From NCBI GenBank assembly GCA_031278055.1, contig JAITLD010000029.1, positions 1 to 19,843 of the forward strand: a stretch of 19,843 bases of DNA. The letters run 5' to 3'. Numbering within the stretch: the stretch's first letter is position 1; each line of letters opens with the position of its first letter. Below, piece by piece: positions 15,381 to 19,843 of this stretch. A program made the translations under genes and the position numbers. Under the pieces are notes generated by a model, which saw only the letters and a program-made list of their open reading frames with translations, made no database searches and had not been told where the DNA came from. The stretch is from Rickettsiales bacterium. Lineage in GTDB: Bacteria; Pseudomonadota; Alphaproteobacteria; Rs-D84.

Positions 15381-16433
15381 TTAATTCTTCATTTTTAATT
15401 CGAGGTTAATGCTTTCCGGAATATTGGAAAATTTACCCAAATCCGTTCCCGTCAACCATATCTGCGCGCTTGTTCCCGAAAGTTCGTCAAACAATTTTTC
15501 GCGGGCGTTTTCATCCAAATGGGAATCGGCTTCGTCCAATAAAATTAAAAGAGGCCTGTCGGGCGTTTTTGCCTTTATCAATTTCGCGTTCGCAATCACT
15601 AATTTATTTAATAAAAGCTTTTGCTGGCCGGATGAAGTTTTATCCGCGGATAACCCGACAGCCTGATTCATAACTGAAAAATCAAATCGGTGCGCCCCGT
15701 CGATTGTCATTTTATCCGCCACAAGAAAGCGGTTTTCAGCAAGATAACGACGATAAAAATCTTCAAAATCACCGGCTTTTTCGCCATTTATGATTTTATT
15801 TTCGAGCATTCCGCAAAGCGCGATTTCGCCGCCCTCGAAAAAATGATTCGCCTCGCCCGCGAACCGCACGCGCGCGTCCGCAACGGCGGCGGCGGCGGAC
15901 GCGATATTGGCCTCTATCAAATCGAGCCATTCGTCGTCGCGATTATTTTTAAGCGCAAACGCGCGTTCGGACAACAATCTCGACAGGCGCGCGATACGTC
16001 CGGCATGGGCGCCGTCGAATCCCGCGGCCAGATTATCCAAAAATACGCGGCGGCCAGACGGGGGCCCGACGAACAGCAAATCATCGGCGGGGGTCAGCCA
16101 TACGATTCCGATATGTTCCGAAAGCCCCCACAGGGGCGCGTTTTCGCCATTGATTTTCGCTTTTCTATGCCCCATACCGGCGCGCCAATATACGGAAAGT
16201 TCGGCGCCGCCGACAACAGCCGCGGCAATCGCATATTCGTCCGAACCAAATAAAGCCAAATCCGCAGACTGGGCGCGGCGCAGGCCCGAGCCGCCGTTCA
16301 AGAGGGATACGGCTTCGAGCACATTCGTTTTTCCGGCGCCGTTCGGGCCAAACAAAACGATATTCTTTTTTTTCGTGTTCAGACGAAGAGTTTTATGATT
16401 GCGAAAATTGGTCAGAGTGATTTGTTCAAGCAT
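15381..16433 (-). CDS. recF: DNA replication and repair protein RecF
   Basis: RecF is an SMC-like ATPase that helps load RecA at single-strand gaps through the RecFOR pathway. It has 350 residues. The start MLEQITLTNFRNHKTL is typical. Walker A is GPNGAGKT (29-36), the signature region KTSSGQQKLLLNKLV lies near residue 265, and Walker B is LLILLDEADSHLD (about 295-307). The ATG has no clear Shine-Dalgarno. The last residues (LELKMKN) and stop are encoded by the AT-rich repeat shared with other gaps, so the natural C-terminus may have been replaced. recF normally sits in dnaA-dnaN-recF-gyrB; here it is between accC and dnaJ, so the origin-type cluster is broken, though a topoisomerase B subunit gene (parE) lies nearby. 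Confidence 0.96.
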   Translation of the reverse strand: MLEQITLTNFRNHKTLRLNTKKKNIVLFGPNGAGKTNVLEAVSLLNGGSGLRRAQSADLALFGSDEYAIAAAVVGGAELSVYWRAGMGHRKAKINGENAPLWGLSEHIGIVWLTPADDLLFVGPPSGRRVFLDNLAAGFDGAHAGRIARLSRLLSERAFALKNNRDDEWLDLIEANIASAAAAVADARVRFAGEANHFFEGGEIALCGMLENKIINGEKAGDFEDFYRRYLAENRFLVADKMTIDGAHRFDFSVMNQAVGLSADKTSSGQQKLLLNKLVIANAKLIKAKTPDRPLLILLDEADSHLDENAREKLFDELSGTSAQIWLTGTDLGKFSNIPESINLELKMKN

Positions 16434-16463
16434 GCTTGATTTTTACTAAAAAAACACCCAAAA

Positions 16464-16525
16464 TTCAATTATTAATTATCAATCAATGTATTCGCCTCGC
16501 TCGCGAAATTATTAATTGCAAATTG
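16464..16525. repeat. AT-rich repeat pair, recF-dnaJ gap
   Basis: ATTATTAATT occurs twice, at 16469-16478 and 16507-16516, around TTCGCCTCGCTCGCGAA, which can form a short hairpin. The second copy continues GCAAATTGTTA, the reverse-complement form of the words before mutS and truB, and reaches the dnaJ stop codon. Confidence 0.5.
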
Positions 16526-17584
16526 TTATGTTTCGCGCCCCATTTCCTTTGCAAATTCTTCCAGCGCTTTTTTCTGCGCGCGCGAGAGTTTTGAAGGAAT
16601 GGATGTTCCGACCTCAATGTAAAGGTCGCCGCCCGGCATGCCGGCGCCCTTGACGCGCAGCCTGTCGCCGATTTGCGTTCCAGCCGCGACTTTGACCGCA
16701 AGATTTTTGCCGTCAAGCGTCGCAATCTCGATTTCCCCGCCGAGGGCCAGGGTCGAAAACGGAATCTTGGCCGTCATCGCCAAATCGTTTCCGAACCTTT
16801 GAAACAAAGGATGCGGGCGAATCCGGACATCGATGTAGAAATCGCCGGCTGCGCCGCCGAACAGCGCGGCCTCGCCCTGGCCGGCCAGACGCAGACGCAT
16901 TCCGTCATGAACGCCGGCGGGAATCTTGACCTCGATAGTTCGGCTTTCGTGTCTGGTTCCTGTTCCATTGCAGGCGCCGCATTTTTCCTTTACAATCTTT
17001 CCGACCCCGTTGCAATCTGGGCATACCCGTTCGGACGAAAAAAATCCATTCCTCGCGCGGACGTACCCCGAACCGCGGCAGGTTTGGCAGACGGGCGCGG
17101 GCCTGCCGTCCTTGGTCCCGTTTCCGTTGCATTTGTCGCATTTGACATTTGACGAGAATTTAACTGTCTGGGTCGTTCCGAAATAAGCGTCTTTCAAGTC
17201 AATCGTAATTTCATGCAGCATGTCGCGCCCCTGCCGACCGGCCGCGGCCTCGCGTCCGCCCCCGAAACCGAATCCTTTTAGGACCTCGTCCATCATGTCC
17301 GACATATCAAAGCCGTTCATATTGAATTCGAAACCGCCGAAACCTCCGCCCCCAAACGGATTCGCGCCGAACGCGGCCTCGCCAAAACGGTCGTAGGCGG
17401 CTTTTTTCTGCGGGTCTTTCAGCACGTCGAACGCGTTGTTGATTTCCTTAAACTTTTCTTCGTGGTCTTTGTCGCCATGATTCTTGTCCGGATGGTATTT
17501 GAGGACAAGCTTTCTATATGCCGATTTGATTTCGGCATCTGTCGCCGATTTGGACACGCCCAAAACTTCATAGGGATTTTTCAT
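16526..17584 (-). CDS. dnaJ: Chaperone protein DnaJ (Hsp40)
   Basis: DnaJ delivers unfolded proteins to DnaK and stimulates its ATPase. It has 352 residues. The J domain (1-70) has the essential HPD at 31-33, and a Gly/Phe-rich linker occupies about 72-112. The zinc-binding domain has four CxxCxGxG motifs, with cysteine pairs at 149/152, 166/169, 188/191 and 202/205. The C-terminal substrate-binding domain and a short tail follow. This is thus a complete type I DnaJ, slightly shorter than the 376 of E. coli. dnaK and grpE are not adjacent. The ATG is only nine bases from a TATATT box and has no Shine-Dalgarno, so a nearly leaderless mRNA is expected. No CIRCE-like element was seen. Confidence 0.98.
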   Translation of the reverse strand: MKNPYEVLGVSKSATDAEIKSAYRKLVLKYHPDKNHGDKDHEEKFKEINNAFDVLKDPQKKAAYDRFGEAAFGANPFGGGGFGGFEFNMNGFDMSDMMDEVLKGFGFGGGREAAAGRQGRDMLHEITIDLKDAYFGTTQTVKFSSNVKCDKCNGNGTKDGRPAPVCQTCRGSGYVRARNGFFSSERVCPDCNGVGKIVKEKCGACNGTGTRHESRTIEVKIPAGVHDGMRLRLAGQGEAALFGGAAGDFYIDVRIRPHPLFQRFGNDLAMTAKIPFSTLALGGEIEIATLDGKNLAVKVAAGTQIGDRLRVKGAGMPGGDLYIEVGTSIPSKLSRAQKKALEEFAKEMGRET

Positions 17585-17593
17585 TGTAAAGAC

Positions 17594-17621
17594 AATATAG
17601 GTTTTTCGCGCGGAAAATCAA
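17594..17621 (-). promoter_or_regulatory. dnaJ promoter with leaderless geometry
   Basis: Minus strand TTGATT (17621-17616), a 16-bp spacer and TATATT (17599-17594). Nine bases lie between the -10 box and the ATG. It lies face to face with the parE promoter in a 78-bp divergent gap. Confidence 0.55.
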
Positions 17622-17626
17622 GGCGC

Positions 17627-17653
17627 TTGCAAAAAAACGAAAAATGATATAAC
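17627..17653 (+). promoter_or_regulatory. parE promoter with leaderless geometry
   Basis: TTGCAA (17627-17632), a 15-bp spacer and TATAAC (17648-17653), ending nine bases before the parE ATG. No Shine-Dalgarno is present. The short spacer makes the -35 assignment uncertain. Confidence 0.45.
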
Positions 17654-17662
17654 CTTGCGCCT

Positions 17663-19630
17663 ATGGCACAAAATTACAACGCGTCTGATATACAGGTTTT
17701 GGAGGGGCTTGAACCCGTGCGGCTCAGGCCGGGAATGTATATCGGCGGAACCGATGAAAAGGCATGGCACCATCTTCCGATTGAAATCTTGGATAACGCG
17801 ATAGACGAGGCTGTCGCCGGATTCGCGAAAAAAATCATCGTGAATCTGATTGACGCAAAGACCATGGAGATTTCCGACGACGGACGCGGGGTGCCGGTTG
17901 ACGAACATCCGAAATACCCGGGAAAATCGGCGTTGGAAATAATTTTCTCGATGCTTCATTCCGGCGGAAAATTCAATAACAGCGTTTACAAGACCTCGGG
18001 CGGACTGCATGGGGTGGGCGCGGCCGTCGTGAACGCTTTGTCGTCCGAAACCGTCGTGACGGCCGCGCGCGACGGGTTTTTCTGGACGCAAAAGTTCTCG
18101 CGCGGCAAAATCCTGGGGCCGATTCAAAAGGGCGGGGCGACCAAGGAGCACGGGACGACAGTGCGCTTTACGCTCGACGACAAGATTTTCGGGGCCTCGG
18201 CCGCGTTCAAGCCGATTAGAATTTATAGAATGGCGCGCGCAAAGGCGTTTTTATCAGCGGGACTTAAAATCGATTTTATCTGCAATCCGGAATTAATTAC
18301 GGACGACATGGGAATGCCGGCGAAAGAAACGTTTTATTACCCGAACGGCGTGGCGGATTTTCTGGACGAGAAAACAAAAGACAGCCCGAATCTTTTGCCC
18401 CACATTTTTTCCGGCAGCGTGGATTTTCCGGACGACAACGGGCGCGTCGAATGGGCTATTACGTTTTTGACCGACGAGAACGGGGCGGCGTCCGACGACG
18501 GATTTTTCACATCATACTGCAACACGATTGCGACGATAGACGGCGGAACCCACGAACAGGGATTCAAGGCCGCGATTACGAAAGGCCTTAAAAATTATGG
18601 CGAGAAAACAGGGGCCAAAGGCGCGGCGTCCGTCATAGGGGACGATGTGTTCGACAGCGCGGCGGCAATCGTCAGCGTGTTTTACAAAACGCCGCAATTT
18701 TTGGGGCAGACAAAGGAAAAGCTTTCGAATCCCGAAATCGCAAGGCTGACGGAAAAGGCATTGTCCGACCCATGGGAAATGTTTCTGGCCTCGGACCCGA
18801 AGACGGCGAACGCGCTTTTGGAATTCGTGATTAATCTGGCGAACGCGCGGATAAAAACCAAGCAGACGCGCGACATCGCGCGAAAGACGCCGACCAAGCA
18901 CGCGCGCATGCCGTCGAAACTCGCCGATTGCGCAAAACACGGAATCGAGGGGACCGAGCTGTTTATTGTCGAGGGGGAATCCGCGGGCGGGACGGCGAAA
19001 CAGGCGCGCGACCGCGCGACCCAGGCGATTTACCCATTGCGCGGAAAAATCCTGAATGTTATGTCGAATTCGGACGAGAAAGCGGGCGCGAACAAGGAAA
19101 TAGGCGATTTAATCGGAATAATAGGCGCCGGCACCAATGACAATTGGAACGACGAGAAATTGAGGTATGAAAAAATCATAATCATGACCGACGCGGATGT
19201 CGACGGGTCGCACATAGCGTCGCTGCTCATGACATTTTTTTACCAAACTATGCCCCAGCTGATTCACGGGGGACATCTGTATCTGTCGTGCCCGCCGCTT
19301 TATAAATTGACTGTTGGCACAGAATCAGTTTATATCGACACAGAAGAAGAACTTGAAAAATTATTATCTGAAAAATACAAGGGCAAAAAAACGGAAATCA
19401 GCCGATTCAAAGGTCTTGGCGAAATGATGCCGAATCAACTGAAAGAAACAACCATGAATCCGAAAACGCGGCGCTTGATTCGCGTCGAGCTACCGCCAAA
19501 GACGGAGGAGGGCGCCGAGGATACCGCGCGGACGCGACAGCTGGTCGGCGAACTGATGGGAAAAAAGCCGGAATTCAGATTTCGTTTTATCACCGAAAAC
19601 GCAAAATTCGTAAAAGACCTGTTTGTGTAA
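17663..19630 (+). CDS. parE: DNA topoisomerase IV subunit B
   Basis: ParE is the ATPase subunit of topoisomerase IV, which with ParC unlinks daughter chromosomes. It has 655 residues, close to ParE and shorter than most GyrB proteins. The GHKL ATPase domain has EILDNAIDEAVAG and SDDGRGVPVDEHPKYPGKSA, then TSGGLHGVGAAVVNALS. The transducer domain includes GTHEQGFKAA. The TOPRIM domain has VEGESAGGTAKQARDRATQA with E437 and the DADVDG metal site (D510, D512, D514). FKGLGEMMPNQLKETTM favours ParE, where GyrB has QLWETT. The usual EGDSAGG is EGESAGG here, a conservative change. The gene diverges from dnaJ, and no parC is in the window. Confidence 0.94.
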   Translation: MAQNYNASDIQVLEGLEPVRLRPGMYIGGTDEKAWHHLPIEILDNAIDEAVAGFAKKIIVNLIDAKTMEISDDGRGVPVDEHPKYPGKSALEIIFSMLHSGGKFNNSVYKTSGGLHGVGAAVVNALSSETVVTAARDGFFWTQKFSRGKILGPIQKGGATKEHGTTVRFTLDDKIFGASAAFKPIRIYRMARAKAFLSAGLKIDFICNPELITDDMGMPAKETFYYPNGVADFLDEKTKDSPNLLPHIFSGSVDFPDDNGRVEWAITFLTDENGAASDDGFFTSYCNTIATIDGGTHEQGFKAAITKGLKNYGEKTGAKGAASVIGDDVFDSAAAIVSVFYKTPQFLGQTKEKLSNPEIARLTEKALSDPWEMFLASDPKTANALLEFVINLANARIKTKQTRDIARKTPTKHARMPSKLADCAKHGIEGTELFIVEGESAGGTAKQARDRATQAIYPLRGKILNVMSNSDEKAGANKEIGDLIGIIGAGTNDNWNDEKLRYEKIIIMTDADVDGSHIASLLMTFFYQTMPQLIHGGHLYLSCPPLYKLTVGTESVYIDTEEELEKLLSEKYKGKKTEISRFKGLGEMMPNQLKETTMNPKTRRLIRVELPPKTEEGAEDTARTRQLVGELMGKKPEFRFRFITENAKFVKDLFV

Positions 19631-19649
19631 AAATTATTAATAATTCAAG

Positions 19650-19701
19650 AACTCTGAACTCTCAGGCCCTATTCCCGCCTACGCGGGAATGACAAACAAC
19701 T
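19650..19701 (+). repeat. 52-bp direct repeat, copy A, containing a dRS3-like palindrome
   Basis: The unit runs AACTCTGAACTCTCAGGCCC, then the palindrome ATTCCCGC-CTAC-GCGGGAAT at 19671-19690, then GACAAACAACT. An identical 52-bp copy begins at 19759, 109 bp further on. Thirteen bases of the 57-bp spacer complete an extra hairpin at this copy. Confidence 0.9.
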
Positions 19702-19713
19702 TTGTTGTTTGTC
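19691..19713. repeat. Perfect 10-bp hairpin after repeat copy A
   Basis: GACAAACAAC and GTTGTTTGTC pair completely around TTT. The left arm is the tail of the 52-bp repeat and the right arm is unique to copy A. Eight A residues follow on the plus strand, so it lacks the T-run needed for a parE terminator, although it is the only strong hairpin just after parE apart from the palindrome. Confidence 0.6.
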
Positions 19714-19758
19714 AAAAAAAACGCTACCCAGTTTTGTTCCATACACTTTTTTACAAAA

Positions 19759-19810
19759 AACTCTGAACTCTCAGGCCCTATTCCCGCCTACGCGGGAATG
19801 ACAAACAACT
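19759..19810 (+). repeat. 52-bp direct repeat, copy B, containing a dRS3-like palindrome
   Basis: Identical base for base to 19650-19701, with the palindrome at 19780-19799. After it the sequence continues CTGAATTGCCC to the window end, with no gene visible. The last bases GCCCGTAAAAT match the reverse strand beside the heptamer array near 10010. Confidence 0.9.
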
Positions 19811-19843
19811 CTGAATTGCCCTCGCGCGCTGCCCGTAAAATAA

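Noticed and set aside
19691..19721. Intrinsic terminator for parE
   Set aside because: The stem is perfect but is followed by A8, not T, on the coding strand; on the other strand the T8 precedes the hairpin.
19650..19810. CRISPR array
   Set aside because: Only two repeat copies, long repeat with internal palindrome, single 57-bp spacer containing a hairpin, and no cas genes.

Overview
The window reads as a compact chromosomal segment of an uncultured, probably reduced-genome alphaproteobacterium. The evidence for this is an alphaproteobacterial-style ParE, a BrnT/BrnA toxin-antitoxin pair, a CCA-encoding tRNA and mostly single-copy housekeeping genes in tight clusters. Placement below class level is not supported by anything I can see. 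Coding regions have intermediate GC content. The short gaps between genes are AT-rich and filled with recurrent repeats.

Layout: (1) 1-263, the 3' end of an unlisted cysteine-rich gene of unknown function. (2) 370-9822, a plus-strand housekeeping block: mreB, xseB, mutS, an MsbA-type ABC exporter, truB-rpsO-pnp and ybaB. mreC and mreD do not follow mreB. (3) 9836-10466, tRNA-Val(UAC) bracketed by heptanucleotide repeats, then a gene-poor stretch with one doubtful minus-strand ORF and a terminator. (4) 10468-12875, minus strand: brnT-brnA, then a fatty acyl-CoA ligase-type enzyme. (5) 13027-15360, plus strand: rnpA (without rpmH), then accB-accC. (6) 15381-17584, minus strand: recF and dnaJ. 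(7) 17663-19630, parE on the plus strand, divergent from dnaJ, followed by two exact 52-bp direct repeats.

Functionally the genes cover cell shape (mreB), DNA repair and topology (xseB, mutS, recF, parE), RNA processing and translation (truB, rpsO, pnp, rnpA, tRNA-Val), protein folding (dnaJ) and lipid metabolism (accB, accC, acyl-CoA ligase). truB-rpsO-pnp is the classical arrangement. Its rpsO-pnp spacer folds into three successive hairpins, the last of which would bury the pnp ribosome binding site.

The strongest candidates for something under-described are: the pnp leader; a brnT gene whose only canonical start codon lies inside its own promoter, with ACG where ATG is expected; the truncated Cys-rich ORF; several genes (dnaJ, parE, rnpA) whose -10 boxes sit so close to the ATG that the mRNAs should be nearly leaderless; and a linked family of repeats (an ATTCCC-N8-GGGAAT palindrome like Neisseria dRS3, plus GAGTTCA-type heptads) that fills the intergenic space. 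I did not see a clearly new multi-gene system.
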